This document shows positions 24,270-35,105 of a stretch of DNA of 64,000 nucleotides, in pieces; position 1 is the first letter of the stretch, and the number at the start of each line of letters is the position of its first letter. The position numbers and the translations under genes are program-made. The notes beneath the pieces were generated by a model. It ran no database searches and was not told the origin of the DNA. It was given only the letters and a program-made list of their open reading frames with translations. The stretch comes from Providencia rettgeri (lineage in GTDB: Bacteria > Pseudomonadota > Gammaproteobacteria > Enterobacterales > Enterobacteriaceae): NCBI RefSeq assembly GCF_013702265.1, contig NZ_CP059348.1:1612001-1676000 (forward strand), given 5' to 3'.

Positions 24270-27200
24270 TTATCCGATAGTCATTAAGCTTGCATTACCA
24301 CCCGCTGCGGCAGTATTCACACTTAAAGAACGTTCATGCACTAAGCGTTCAATGAGCAAGTTAGTTTCACCACGCTCAAAGCCTTGGACTGAAATAATCG
24401 GCCCTTTGCGTTTGGCAACAGCTTCACAAACGTGTTTTAGTTGATCGCAATCTCCGTGATAAATCACACCTTCAATTGGCTCCACTGTATTTTGCCAATC
24501 TTTGGTGAATGATATAGTTTTGCGGACTTTTTCTGGCAGTGATTTAAATAGCTTCTGATGCAGTTCGCTATTTTCCCACAGTGTTTGACAACCACTTGCG
24601 AGTACGGCAGATAACTGAGTCAAACAATCACGTTCATTATCGCTAAGGCATAAAATAGTGCCGCGTGGACGCAAGGTGTAGGTGTTCTTTTCACCCGTTG
24701 GCCCTGGTAATAAACGTGTTGTACCGGCTTGCGTTAAACGAGCAAATTGTTCAACCGTAGATTGTTCAATTACAGATTGTTCAACATCCGTTTTCTGTTT
24801 TTGTACCCATGCAGAGAAAGCTTCAAATGGTGCGAGTAACTCAGCGCGAGCACTTGCATCCATTGGTAAATGGCTATCTTGCTGCTCCAGTGTTTGGCAA
24901 ACTGCATTCTCAGGACGCTCGCTTAATAAACGGTAGAGATAAAGCGGCCCACCGGCTTTAGGTCCTGTACCTGAAAGTCCTTCACCACCAAATGGTTGTA
25001 CACCGACAACAGCACCGACCATATTGCGGTTAACATATAAGTTGCCCACTTTCGCTTTAGCGACCACTTGGTTGATGGTTTCATCAATGCGGGTATGAAC
25101 ACCTAATGTTAACCCATAACCAGCGGCATTGATTTGGTCAACTAATTGCTCTAACTCATCACGCTTGAAGCGAACAACATGCAGAACTGGTCCGAAAATT
25201 TCTTTTTTCAACTCACCAATACTATCTAACTCAATCAGAGTTGGCTTAACGTAGGTTCCTTCGGCTTGTTCTTGCTGATCTTGGCTGTCCGCAAAGACGG
25301 CTTGGAAAACGGTTTTGCCTTTACCGCGCATTTGTTGAATATGTTGGTCAATATTCTCTTTGGCTTCACTATCAATGACAGGACCAATATCGGTGGAGAT
25401 GTGTTCAGGATTCCCCATCCGGCACTCTTCCATTGCACCTTTCAACATGCGAATTGTTCGGTCAGCGACATCTTCTTGAACACAAAGAATACGCAATGCG
25501 GAGCAGCGTTGACCAGCACTGTCGAATGCAGAGGCGACGACATCGGTGACAACTTGCTCAGTGAGTGCTGAAGAATCAACAATCATCGCATTTAATCCAC
25601 CAGTTTCTGCAATCAGTGGAGTCGGGCGACCTTGAGCATCTAAGCGACCCGCAATATTACGCTGCAATAAGCCCGCTACTTCGGTTGAACCAGTGAACAT
25701 CACGCCACGAACGCGCTGATCGCCGACCAATTTTGCTCCGATAGTTTCACCTTTACCCGGTAAAAATTGCAGAACATCACGCGGAATGCCCGCTTGGTGC
25801 ATAATGGATACCGCGATAGCACCAATTAATGGTGTTTGTTCCGCAGGTTTAGCTAGCACAGTGTTACCTGCGGCTAATGCCGCTGCGATTTGTCCAGAGA
25901 AAATGGCTAATGGGAAGTTCCATGGGCTGATACAAACAACAGGGCCAAGAGGGCGGTGGGTGTTATTATCAAAATCTTCACGGACTTGAGTAGCGTAATA
26001 GTTTAAAAAATCAACCGCTTCACGCACTTCAGCAATCGCATTGGCGTAAGTTTTCCCAGCTTCACGCACCAGCACATCCAATAATGTCTGCAACTGTTGC
26101 TCCATAATATCGGCAGCACGTAACAGGATAGCTGCACGTTCAGATGGTGGTGTTGCAAACCAAATCGCACCTGCATCAGTGGCGATATTCAGCGCATGTT
26201 CAGCTTCTTGTTCGCTGGCTTCACGCACTTTACCCACGATATCGCGATGGCAGGCTGGGTTGATAATTGCGACGGCTTCAGGTAGCGCTTGTTGTGCCAC
26301 AAATTCGCCACCCAATAGTGGCTCTGCGATTTTCTCTTGCGCCGCGGCATTGAGTAATGCGCTCGAGAGTGATGCTAAGCGGTGTTCGTTAGATAAATCT
26401 AAGCCCATTGAGTTAACACGGCGAGTTCCATACAGGTCACGCGGTAATGGAATTTTAGGGTGTGGTAAGCCAATTTGCCCTTCAGTTTTAGATAGCTCAC
26501 GAACGTCTTTAACCGGATCAGCAACCAACTCATCTAATGGGATCGTGGCATCCGCAATTCGGTTAACAAACGAAGTGTTTGCCCCGTTCTCTAAGAGGCG
26601 GCGAACTAAGTAAGCTAATAATGTTTCGTGGGTACCGACTGGGGCATAAATGCGACATGGTCGGTTGAGTTTACCGTCTGCCACTTTACCAACGACTTGT
26701 TCATATAATGGTTCACCCATGCCATGTAGGCATTGGAATTCATATTGACCAGGGTAGTAGTTTTTACCTGCAATTTGGTAGATAGCCGATAATGTATGTG
26801 CGTTATGCGTCGCAAATTGTGGGTAAATTAAGTTAGGTACGGACAGTAATTTACGCGCGCAAGCAATATAAGAAACGTCGGTATACACTTTGCGGGTATA
26901 AACTGGATAACCTTCTAGGCCGTCAATTTGCGCACGTTTAATTTCGCTATCCCAATAAGCGCCTTTTACAAGACGGATCATCAGGCGGCGTTGGCTGCGT
27001 TCGGCTAAATTGATAATTGAGTCAATAACAAATGGGCAGCGTTTTTGGTAAGCCTGAATGACAAAACCAATACCGTTCCAGCCAGCCAATTTCGGTTCAA
27101 AACACAATTTTTCGAGTAAATCTAACGAAATTTCTAAGCGGTCAGCTTCTTCAGCATCAATGTTGATGCCAACATCGTATTGGTGAGCTTGCAAGACTAA

Positions 27201-28268
27201 AGAGAGTAAGCGCGGATACAGTTCTTCCATCACGCGCTCGTATTGCGCGCGACTATAGCGCGGATGCAGGGCGGATAATTTTATGGAAATACCCGGCCCT
27301 TCATAGATCCCGCGTCCATTCGAGGCTTTACCAATTGCGTGGATCGCTTGTTGGTAAGAGACCATATAATCTTGGGCATCTTTCTCGGTTAATGCGGCTT
27401 CACCCAGCATATCGTAGGAGTAGCGGAAACCTTTATCTTCTAATTTACGGGCGTTGGCAAGGGCTTGGGCGATGGTTTCGCCGGTGACAAATTGTTCACC
27501 CATCAAACGCATTGCCATATCCACGCCTTTGCGTACCAGCGGCTCACCACTTTTGCTGATAATGCGATTTAGCGAGGAGGATAGTTTTGCTTCATTGTGG
27601 GTAGAGACTAATTTACCCGTAAATAAAAGCCCCCATGTTGCCGCGTTCACAAACATTGAGCTGCTTTGACCAACATGAGATTGCCAGTTACCTGTACTGA
27701 TTTTGTCTCGGATCAGTGCATCGCGAGTGGCTTTATCGGGGATACGTAATAGTGCTTCGGCAAGGCACATTAATGCCACGCCTTCTTGAGAAGACAGGGA
27801 AAATTCTTGTAATAACCCTTGGACTAAGCCAGAGCGACCAACCCCATTTTTTTGATTACGTAATTTTTCCGCAATGGAGTAAGCCAATTTATGAGCCGCA
27901 TCAGCTTGCTCAGGAGGCAGCTCTGCTTGTTGTAAAAGCATTGGTACAGCTTGAGTTTCAGGAATGCGGTACGCCGATGTAATTGCAGAGCGTTTCACCG
28001 ATTGGGGCAAAATATGCTCAGCGAACTCAAGGAATGGCTGATAAAGGGTCTCAGGAGACGAAATTTCATCACCAGAATGCTGATCTTTTGTATCCAAAAC
28101 CGTTGATAATTCAGGTATAATTTGGTTGTTATCGAGTTGCTCTAAATAATTATATATAGCTTGTTTAATAAGCCAATGGGATGTGCGATCAAGACGTTGA
28201 GCGGCGGCTTTAATGCGGTCACGAGTTTCTTCATCAAGTCTCACACCCATAGTTGTTGTGCTACTCAT
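24270..28268 (-). CDS. putA: PutA, trifunctional proline dehydrogenase / P5C dehydrogenase / repressor
   Basis: A 1332-residue membrane-associated flavoenzyme (E. coli 1320) that oxidises proline to glutamate. The N-terminal ribbon-helix-helix (GVRLDEETRDRIKAAAQRLDRTSHWLIKQA) binds put operators. The FAD-dependent proline dehydrogenase domain holds NIDAEEADRLEIS and RLVKGAYWDSEIKRAQ; the NAD-dependent aldehyde dehydrogenase domain holds ETGGLNAMIVD and the catalytic cysteine in DSAGQRCSALR. The C-terminal extension is present. The start at 28268 has AGGA six bases upstream. It diverges from putP. Confidence 0.96.
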   Translation of the reverse strand: MSSTTTMGVRLDEETRDRIKAAAQRLDRTSHWLIKQAIYNYLEQLDNNQIIPELSTVLDTKDQHSGDEISSPETLYQPFLEFAEHILPQSVKRSAITSAYRIPETQAVPMLLQQAELPPEQADAAHKLAYSIAEKLRNQKNGVGRSGLVQGLLQEFSLSSQEGVALMCLAEALLRIPDKATRDALIRDKISTGNWQSHVGQSSSMFVNAATWGLLFTGKLVSTHNEAKLSSSLNRIISKSGEPLVRKGVDMAMRLMGEQFVTGETIAQALANARKLEDKGFRYSYDMLGEAALTEKDAQDYMVSYQQAIHAIGKASNGRGIYEGPGISIKLSALHPRYSRAQYERVMEELYPRLLSLVLQAHQYDVGINIDAEEADRLEISLDLLEKLCFEPKLAGWNGIGFVIQAYQKRCPFVIDSIINLAERSQRRLMIRLVKGAYWDSEIKRAQIDGLEGYPVYTRKVYTDVSYIACARKLLSVPNLIYPQFATHNAHTLSAIYQIAGKNYYPGQYEFQCLHGMGEPLYEQVVGKVADGKLNRPCRIYAPVGTHETLLAYLVRRLLENGANTSFVNRIADATIPLDELVADPVKDVRELSKTEGQIGLPHPKIPLPRDLYGTRRVNSMGLDLSNEHRLASLSSALLNAAAQEKIAEPLLGGEFVAQQALPEAVAIINPACHRDIVGKVREASEQEAEHALNIATDAGAIWFATPPSERAAILLRAADIMEQQLQTLLDVLVREAGKTYANAIAEVREAVDFLNYYATQVREDFDNNTHRPLGPVVCISPWNFPLAIFSGQIAAALAAGNTVLAKPAEQTPLIGAIAVSIMHQAGIPRDVLQFLPGKGETIGAKLVGDQRVRGVMFTGSTEVAGLLQRNIAGRLDAQGRPTPLIAETGGLNAMIVDSSALTEQVVTDVVASAFDSAGQRCSALRILCVQEDVADRTIRMLKGAMEECRMGNPEHISTDIGPVIDSEAKENIDQHIQQMRGKGKTVFQAVFADSQDQQEQAEGTYVKPTLIELDSIGELKKEIFGPVLHVVRFKRDELEQLVDQINAAGYGLTLGVHTRIDETINQVVAKAKVGNLYVNRNMVGAVVGVQPFGGEGLSGTGPKAGGPLYLYRLLSERPENAVCQTLEQQDSHLPMDASARAELLAPFEAFSAWVQKQKTDVEQSVIEQSTVEQFARLTQAGTTRLLPGPTGEKNTYTLRPRGTILCLSDNERDCLTQLSAVLASGCQTLWENSELHQKLFKSLPEKVRKTISFTKDWQNTVEPIEGVIYHGDCDQLKHVCEAVAKRKGPIISVQGFERGETNLLIERLVHERSLSVNTAAAGGNASLMTIG

Positions 28269-28761
28269 CTTAATTCCTTCCTTTTCACAGGTGTTAAATA
28301 CCAAAAGTTACACACCATTATGATGATGTTGCAACTTTGTGCAACATTGTTAATGTGTCATGTGAAGAAAATGTGAAACAACTCTTATTTTTATGAGTGA
28401 TTTATGATGCTCATTGATTGGGTTTTTATAATTCACTTATAAATCAATATATTGATTTATGTTTTAGGATGATGGCAAGTTAAACGCTTAATTAAGAATT
28501 TGACTTAAAAGTTTAACATTTGTGATGTGTCTTTTATTTATTGAACAAAAAATAGTTAATTTCTTGTTAAAAGCATCTGAGTCTGTCTAGCATGATGTGG
28601 CAAAGTTATTGAGTTATTGCAACACAAACAATCACAACATAGATAAGGTGTGCATCAAAAAATGCAAAATTGTGCAATTAAGTGCAACACCTTGAGATTA
28701 AAAGTTATCAAAGAAAATTATAAAGATAACGACAAAATAGACGCACTATGGAGACGACAGG
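28269..28761. promoter_or_regulatory. put control region with PutA operator motifs
   Basis: A 493-base divergent region. GTTGCA/TGCAAC motifs, known as PutA ribbon-helix-helix sites, occur at 28328-28335 (palindromic GTTGCAAC), 28340-28345, 28618-28623 and 28683-28688, clustered at both promoters. PutA bound here would repress both genes without proline. Confidence 0.7.
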
Positions 28762-30246
28762 ATGACTGTAAGCACTCCGATGATCATTATGTTCATCGTA
28801 TATATCACGGGTATGTTATTGATCGGCTATTTAGCCTATCGCTCAACGAAAAACTTTGATGATTACATTTTAGGGGGACGAAGTTTAGGTAGTGTGGTAA
28901 CCGCATTATCTGCAGGGGCTTCAGATATGAGTGGCTGGTTATTGATGGGGTTACCAGGCGCTATTTTCCTCGCTGGGATTTCTGAAAGCTGGATTGCAAT
29001 TGGTTTATGTTTAGGGGCTTATTTAAACTGGTTGTTTGTTGCAGGGCGTTTACGTGTACAAACTGAAAAAAATAATAATGCCTTAACGCTGCCAGACTAT
29101 TTCACAAGTCGTTTTGAAGATAATAGTAAGATTTTACGTATTATTTCTGCGGTTGTTATTTTAGTTTTCTTTACTATCTATTGTGCATCTGGGGTTGTCG
29201 CAGGGGGCTTGCTGTTTGAAAGCACCTTTAATATAAGTTACGACAAAGCTCTGTGGTTAGGAGCACTGGCGACCATTGCTTATACTTTCTTAGGTGGTTT
29301 CTTAGCGGTAAGCTGGACAGATACTGTTCAAGCATCGTTGATGATTTTTGCCCTGATCTTAACGCCAATTGTCGTGATTTTATCCCTCGGCGGGTTAGAT
29401 ACCTCGATTGAAGTGATTAAAGCGAAAAACCCTGAATATCTTGATATGTTTAAGGGCATGAACTTTGTTGCCATTCTGTCATTGCTAGGCTGGGGACTGG
29501 GTTATTTTGGTCAGCCTCATATTCTGGCGCGTTTTATGGCGGCAGATTCACATCGTACGATCCGTTCAGCACGCCGTATCAGTATGACATGGATGGCTCT
29601 TTGCTTAGGTGGAACGATTGCCGTTGGTTTCTTTGGTATCGCTTATTTTGAAAACAACCCTGCATTAGCAGGCTCTGTGATGAAAAATAACGAGCGTATT
29701 TTCATGGAATTAGCCGGATTACTGTTTAACCCATGGATTGCAGGTATCTTATTGTCTGCGATTTTGGCGGCGGTAATGAGTACATTAAGTTGCCAATTAT
29801 TAGTGTGTGCCAGCGCATTAACCGAAGACTTATATAAGCCATTCTTCCGTAAATCAGCTAGCCAGAAAGAGCTAGTGTGGGTAGGGCGAGGAATGGTGCT
29901 GTTAGTGGCGGCGATCGCAATCTATATTGCCCAAGACCCAAATAACAAAGTCTTAGGATTGGTGAGTAACGCGTGGGCAGGTTTTGGTGCCGCGTTTGGT
30001 CCAGTCGTTTTACTCTCTGTTATGTGGAAACGTATGACACGTTCTGGGGCATTAGCAGGGATGATTGTCGGTGCGGTAACGGTATTAGTTTGGATGAAAT
30101 TCAAATGGTTAGGTTTATATGAAATCATTCCAGGCTTTATTTTTGCGACCATCGCTATCATAGTTATCAGCTTGATAACTAAGGCGCCAAGTGCAGCAGC
30201 ACAAGCCCGCTTTGATGAAGCAGAAGCTGAATACAATACAAAATAA
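28762..30246 (+). CDS. putP: PutP, Na+/proline symporter
   Basis: A 494-residue inner-membrane symporter of the SSS family with about 13 helices (E. coli 502). FDDYILGGRSLG...LSAGASDMSGWLLMGLPGA near residues 30-70 and GLGYFGQPHILARFMA (about 240-255) are family signatures; D54 in GASDMSGW matches the E. coli Na+-binding Asp55. The ATG at 28762 follows GGAGACGACAGG. It is controlled with putA across a shared operator region. Confidence 0.95.
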   Translation: MTVSTPMIIMFIVYITGMLLIGYLAYRSTKNFDDYILGGRSLGSVVTALSAGASDMSGWLLMGLPGAIFLAGISESWIAIGLCLGAYLNWLFVAGRLRVQTEKNNNALTLPDYFTSRFEDNSKILRIISAVVILVFFTIYCASGVVAGGLLFESTFNISYDKALWLGALATIAYTFLGGFLAVSWTDTVQASLMIFALILTPIVVILSLGGLDTSIEVIKAKNPEYLDMFKGMNFVAILSLLGWGLGYFGQPHILARFMAADSHRTIRSARRISMTWMALCLGGTIAVGFFGIAYFENNPALAGSVMKNNERIFMELAGLLFNPWIAGILLSAILAAVMSTLSCQLLVCASALTEDLYKPFFRKSASQKELVWVGRGMVLLVAAIAIYIAQDPNNKVLGLVSNAWAGFGAAFGPVVLLSVMWKRMTRSGALAGMIVGAVTVLVWMKFKWLGLYEIIPGFIFATIAIIVISLITKAPSAAAQARFDEAEAEYNTK

Positions 30247-30290
30247 TTGATAGATTTAGATTTTATAGATAGGTCTAGTTATAGATAGTA

Positions 30291-30327
30291 AAAAGGCTGA
30301 AAGGGAAACCTTCCAGCCTTTTGTTTT
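30291..30327. terminator. Bidirectional terminator between putP and cycA
   Basis: AAAAGGCTG and CAGCCTTTT pair with an inner GAAAGG/CCTTC stem, followed by TGTTTTGTTTG. T-rich on both strands. Confidence 0.85.
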
Positions 30328-30355
30328 GTTTGTTAATTGCGTATCCGTCAAATAA

Positions 30356-31756
30356 TTAACGCGGTTTACGGCGTTTGACGACTTGGTAGCCAATAAACAG
30401 AATAACAAACCACAGTGGAGTCGCAATTAAAGCTTGTCGGGTGTCATGTTGGAACGCGAGTAATACAACCATAAAAGCAAAGAAGGCAAGACTGACCCAT
30501 GACATAAAAATACCCCAAGGCATCTTATAGCGAGATGCGGCATGTTTTTCTGGGCGATTCTTACGGAAATTCAGGTAGCTTAATAAAATCATACTCCAGA
30601 TAAACATGAACAAAATCGCAGACACGGTTGTGACTAAGGTGAATGCATGCATGATATCGGGAATAAAGTAGATCAAAACAATACCGAAACTTAGGCAGAT
30701 ACAGGTGAAAATTAAGCCTGTTGCAGGTACCGCTTTTTTCGATAACTGACTAAATTGTTTCGGCGCATCTCCCTCTTTAGATAACCCAAACAGCATACGG
30801 CTGGTGGAGAAAACACCACTGTTTGCCGATGAAGCCGCAGAGGTAAGTACCACAAAGTTCACGATACTGGCAGCAGCTGGCAGGCTGATTAGCACGAACA
30901 TTTCCACAAAAGGACTTTTGTCCGCCAAAATGGTGCGCCAAGGGGTAACGGCCATAATCACAATCAGGGATAATACATAGAAAGCAATGATCCTAATCGG
31001 GATAGCATTAATGGCTTTTGGTAGGGATTTTTCAGGATCACGAGTTTCTGCTGCTGCGGTTCCCACTAATTCAATTCCCACAAAGGCGAAAATCGCAATT
31101 TGGAATCCAGCAAAGAACCCACTGAGCCCCATTGGGAACATACCACCATCGTTCCAAATATTACTTAAAGAGGCCGTGTGTCCGGTCGGTGATTGGAAAT
31201 TCATCGCAATCAACGTACCGCCGACGGCAATTAGCGTGACAATAGCGACAATTTTGATCATCGCGAACCAGAACTCCAGTTCACCAAACAGTCGAACAGA
31301 AACTAAGTTAAGCGTCAGTAGCGTGGCAACACAGATAAATGAAGTCACCCATTCTGGGAAATTAGGTACCCAGAAACTGACATACGAGGTGATCGCGATA
31401 ATATCGGCTATTCCCGTGATCACCCAGCAAAACCAGTAAGTCCATCCCACAAAGAACCCTGCCCATGGACCGATTAAATCCGCAGAAAAATCACTGAACG
31501 ATTTATAGTCTAGGTTGGAAAGCAGTAATTCCCCCATGGCTCGCATGACAAAAAACAGCACAAAGCCGATGATCATGTAGACAAAGATAATAGAGGGACC
31601 TGCAAGGGAGATGGTCTTTCCTGATCCCATAAATAGCCCTGTACCAATGGCTCCACCAATGGCAATTAACTGAATATGACGGTTACTGAGGCTACGTTTT
31701 AGTTGATTTCGGTCAGAAGATGGCCGAGAGGTGGTTGTCGTTGCATTTTCTTCCAT
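30356..31756 (-). CDS. cycA: CycA, D-serine/D-alanine/glycine permease
   Basis: A 466-residue amino-acid permease of the APC superfamily with 12 helices (E. coli CycA is 470). It has the AAT signature SNRHIQLIAIGGAIGTGLFMGSG and blocks GFFVGWTYWFCWVITGIADI and GIELVGTAAAETRDPEKSLPKAIN. In E. coli it imports glycine, D-alanine, D-serine and cycloserine. It lies convergent to putP; the ATG at 31756 has a weak GGATAA site. Closely related permeases exist, so substrate is by similarity. Confidence 0.88.
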   Translation of the reverse strand: MEENATTTTSRPSSDRNQLKRSLSNRHIQLIAIGGAIGTGLFMGSGKTISLAGPSIIFVYMIIGFVLFFVMRAMGELLLSNLDYKSFSDFSADLIGPWAGFFVGWTYWFCWVITGIADIIAITSYVSFWVPNFPEWVTSFICVATLLTLNLVSVRLFGELEFWFAMIKIVAIVTLIAVGGTLIAMNFQSPTGHTASLSNIWNDGGMFPMGLSGFFAGFQIAIFAFVGIELVGTAAAETRDPEKSLPKAINAIPIRIIAFYVLSLIVIMAVTPWRTILADKSPFVEMFVLISLPAAASIVNFVVLTSAASSANSGVFSTSRMLFGLSKEGDAPKQFSQLSKKAVPATGLIFTCICLSFGIVLIYFIPDIMHAFTLVTTVSAILFMFIWSMILLSYLNFRKNRPEKHAASRYKMPWGIFMSWVSLAFFAFMVVLLAFQHDTRQALIATPLWFVILFIGYQVVKRRKPR

Positions 31757-32106
31757 ATTGTTATTTATCCGATAGTCATTGTGATATTAGCCCACACTAT
31801 TTTTTTAAGTTTGAGGCTGTGTTTGCTCGAAATATTGTGACATAAATCTCAATTAGAGTAAGAGAAAATTTACAAATGGCTGAGAGACCGCTGGTTTAAC
31901 CAACGGATCTACCTAGGTCATTAACACTATTAACGAAAAATTAACCTAAAATTAAAAATAGCAGAATAAGTTGAAATGAACCAAATGCTTCATTCTAAAT
32001 AATGACAGTTGTAGTGTGGGAAATGCATAAAGGTGATGTAGCTCGTTTTTTAACTGAAAATATCACGGTTTTTCTTATTTTTAACAGTTATCTTTATTGG
32101 CTATTT
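31757..32106. other. Intergenic region upstream of cycA
   Basis: 350 bases without a gene; it must hold the cycA promoter. Nothing else stands out. Confidence 0.5.
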
Positions 32107-32538
32107 CTAAATGATAGGGCTAACTGTCACTTTCACATCATATCCCACGACAAATAAGGCTTGTTCTAAGGTTTCAATTTTTGAAGCGTATTGAAGGTCT
32201 AGTAGCCGTTCTATTTGTTGGGCACTGATATTGAGTGTTCGAGCAAGTTTGCTGCGCGAGGTTTGAGTTTCAAGAATGGCATTGTGCAGTGCGATTTTTA
32301 AGCAGCTCAATACAGGCAAATGAATAACAAACGCATCAGCGACTGAATTTTGGGGAAGAGGAATAGGGTTTCTTGATGTGATCAGCTCAGAAAGCGTGGC
32401 TAGCAATGTTTCTTGAGCTTCTAATTCGACATCTTCTGCGCAATAAGTCACACCTTGAATATCGGGGAAGTCACAAAAATTAATTTCGTATACACCTTCA
32501 TCTTCGATAAATTCAACCGTTGCTAAATAATTAAACAT
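32107..32538 (-). CDS. HicB-like protein without a HicA partner
   Basis: A 143-residue protein. The N-terminal HicB fold reads ATVEFIEDEGVYEINFCDFPDIQGVTYCAEDVELEAQETLLATL; the C-terminal half has a helix-turn-helix (SRSKLARTLNISAQQIERLLDLQYASKIETLEQAL). HicB proteins are antitoxins to the RNA-binding toxin HicA. No HicA-like gene is found upstream or downstream, so this is an orphan or a DNA-binding regulator. The start is ATG 32538 with GAGG six bases upstream. Confidence 0.75.
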   Translation of the reverse strand: MFNYLATVEFIEDEGVYEINFCDFPDIQGVTYCAEDVELEAQETLLATLSELITSRNPIPLPQNSVADAFVIHLPVLSCLKIALHNAILETQTSRSKLARTLNISAQQIERLLDLQYASKIETLEQALFVVGYDVKVTVSPII

Positions 32539-34167
32539 AGTAAACCTCAAAAATTAGTTTCTTCATAAGATAAATAGTACAAAACGTCACAGAATAGACA
32601 ATGAGTAGCATGTTAATAAAATGAAAAACGGATAGTGATAGTTTGTAGATTGAACATTTTTTACCACCTACAAGTCTGATTGGTTAAAGAATAGATGCGT
32701 TTCATAATGAAACAGTCATGTAAACCCATTACCTCTTTGTGAACCAAGTCTCAGTTTTAACAATATTTTATTCACCTCTTGTCCCAGTATCAATATGCCA
32801 ATTTTACCCTTTTAGTCACCATATAATTTTTTAAATAAAACATATGAGAACGCATATGCATCCTAATTCGAATAAGCAGTTATACGTAATTTTGTCGTTG
32901 TGGTTAAGTAATTTGTTAAAATAAAAGTATATAGTAACATTCCGGTATCATCATTTTGAGTTACTAACTAGTAAATAAACAGCGATATGTACGCGGGGAT
33001 AATAAGTTAAATTACTTATTTACATAAGTCATATTTTCGATGCAGGGCAGTCGTATTTACACATATATGTAGTGAACTTGGATGACCATCTTATTGTTTA
33101 TAAATTCGCTAGCAGAATGGTGCTTAGTTTTTTTATTTTTTCCTTTTATCAATAACTCAGTGCGCTAACTAATGCTATGGCTTGAATTTTTTATACAAAA
33201 AACAATAGCGAAATAGGTTAATCAAATGTTTGAAAAGTTAATTTAATTAAAATGAGTTTGTCATACAAAAATAACAATCTTGCTTATTAATATGGCAATA
33301 CTCGATGAGAATTCATGACAATTTTATCTGAAATCTTTAATGGTATTGCCTGTGTATAAAATGGGCTTAATTAGAATTTTTAATGTTATTGTCATTGGTT
33401 AATAATAAGACAGTTAAATTTAATTAATATAAAATTACTGTGGAATAATAATATGTATGACAAATTTAACTTTAATCTAGTCGAGAAAAAATTGAATTAA
33501 TTTGATTAAGATTTGTGGTTTTGATTAAACACATTGAAAAATAATGTTTAATTTTTATTCCTAAGTTACCGATATTACTAAGCCTTTAAACAAATTGCAT
33601 TTTTGCGGGAGTAAGAAAGATTGATTTAGATCAATATGTAGGTTCTTTCGTTATGCTTGGTGTTTATTGCTTATAAATTCCCTCATATGGGTGAATTTTT
33701 TACTTAAAATGCTAGCATTTGACTTAGTATAAATCTAAATGTTGTGAATATTTGAGATAAGTAGGATTAAGATATAGTTGTAATAAAGAATTGCTAATAT
33801 ATAGATGGATAATTATCCCGATAGACCAAAAAGAAACATAAGTGTCTTGAATAGTTAATTTAGTGGTGCATAATAATTAACGGCTAATAATGAAATCGGT
33901 ATATTCTGAGATTTACAAGAAATGCTAACTTTTTAGCCACTCGTTATTGTTGTAGGTAATCAGGAAATATATTTAATTTAAGTTTGAACCTGTGTGTTTA
34001 TATACTCCAAACTGGGTATTTCAATGGACCTCATGGGATAGTAATGGACTACACTATCCAGCTTTAATTATTTTCATATTTAAAACTTTGGTTAACACAT
34101 TCGGCTCAAATTGATATTTGTTCTTTCTGCATGCAGATGTTAATAATTATTCGAAAGGTATAAAAAA
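32539..34167. other. 1.6 kb gene-free AT-rich region upstream of flhDC
   Basis: No ORF worth calling on either strand. It is very AT-rich and holds a perfect FNR palindrome at 33621-33634. Long upstream regions bind many regulators of flhDC in enterics, which may explain this one. No insertion-sequence ends or direct repeats were recognised. Confidence 0.55.
33621..33657 (+). promoter_or_regulatory. Perfect FNR site with candidate -10, upstream of flhD
   Basis: TTGAT-TTAG-ATCAA (33621-33634) fits the FNR/CRP-family consensus exactly. A TATGCT at 33652-33657 would put the centre near -37 to -41 of a plus-strand start about 500 bases before flhD. Role in flhDC control is inference. Confidence 0.5.
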
Positions 34168-34518
34168 ATGAGCTCTACCACTGATTTTCTGAAGCATATA
34201 TACGATATTAATCTTTCATATTTGCTTTTAGCTCAAAAGCTTATCGCCCAGGAAAAAGCCACTGCCATGTTCCGTCTCGGAATTTCCGATTCGATGGCGA
34301 ACACTTTAGCAGAACTTTCTTTACCTCAATTGGTTAAATTAGCGGAAACAAATCAGCTAATCTGTCAATTTAGATTTGAAAACAGCGACACGATTGAGAA
34401 GCTTACCCGAGATTCTCGAGTTGATGAATTGCAGCAAATTCATACGGGTATCCTCCTTTCGACCCGACTATTGCAAACGCATAATGAGTCCGATTCAGAT
34501 ATAGCGAGAAAAAGATGA
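34168..34518 (+). CDS. flhD: FlhD, flagellar master regulator subunit
   Basis: A 116-residue subunit of the FlhD4C2 class I activator, which turns on class II flagellar promoters. Sequence [35 protein letters not shown]...[24 protein letters not shown] matches enteric FlhD. The ATG at 34168 follows AAAGGTATAAAAAA. It overlaps flhC by four bases (ATGA), so the two are coupled. Confidence 0.95.
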   Translation: MSSTTDFLKHIYDINLSYLLLAQKLIAQEKATAMFRLGISDSMANTLAELSLPQLVKLAETNQLICQFRFENSDTIEKLTRDSRVDELQQIHTGILLSTRLLQTHNESDSDIARKR

Positions 34519-35105
34519 GTAGCGTAGCTGAGAAAAGTATCGTCAAGGAAGCTAATGATATTCGTTTGGCAATGGAATTGATTTCGCTTGGGGCTCGCCT
34601 GCAGATGTTGGAAAGCGAAACTCAAATTAGTCGTGGACGCTTAGTGCGTTTATACAAAGAACTCAGAGGTTGCCCACCACCAAAAGGGATGCTCCCTTTT
34701 TCAACCGATTGGTTTATGACATGGGAACAAAATATTCACTCATCCATGTTCTATAACGCCTATCAATTTTTACTGCAAACCGGTCAATGCGAAGGGGTTG
34801 ATGCTATTCTCAAAGCCTATCGACTCTACCTAGAGCAGTGTTCACCTAATGCAGGAGATGAGCCAATTTTGGCATTAACCCGAGCGTGGACATTAGTTCG
34901 TTTTGTGGAAAGTGGTATGTTGCAAAGCTCCGATTGCAATTGCTGTAGTGGTTCATTTATCACCTATGCCCACATTCCTGAAAATAGCTTTACGTGCAGC
35001 TTGTGCCAGCCTCCATCACGAGCAATAAAAAAACGTAAACTTTCCGAGCATCTCGCCGATATTACGGAATATCGACAAGATGGCATTACCAAAGCGGTAA
35101 TGTAA
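34515..35105 (+). CDS. flhC: FlhC, flagellar master regulator subunit
   Basis: A 196-residue FlhC (E. coli 192). The C-terminal zinc site of four cysteines is visible in CNCCSGSF (positions about 141-145) and CSLCQPP (about 161-164). It gives DNA-binding specificity to the FlhD4C2 complex. A sigma28 promoter for motA lies inside its 3' end. Confidence 0.95.
   Translation: MSSVAEKSIVKEANDIRLAMELISLGARLQMLESETQISRGRLVRLYKELRGCPPPKGMLPFSTDWFMTWEQNIHSSMFYNAYQFLLQTGQCEGVDAILKAYRLYLEQCSPNAGDEPILALTRAWTLVRFVESGMLQSSDCNCCSGSFITYAHIPENSFTCSLCQPPSRAIKKRKLSEHLADITEYRQDGITKAVM
35036..35062 (+). promoter_or_regulatory. Sigma28 promoter of motAB-cheAW, inside flhC
   Basis: TAAACTTT, 11 bases, GCCGATAT: seven of eight matches in each half of the FliA consensus TAAAGTTT-N11-GCCGATAA. 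It lies about 130 bases before the motA start. Confidence 0.8.

Noticed and set aside
32539..34167. Insertion sequence or hidden gene upstream of flhDC
   Set aside because: No transposase reading frame, terminal repeats or target duplication could be found in the AT-rich stretch.
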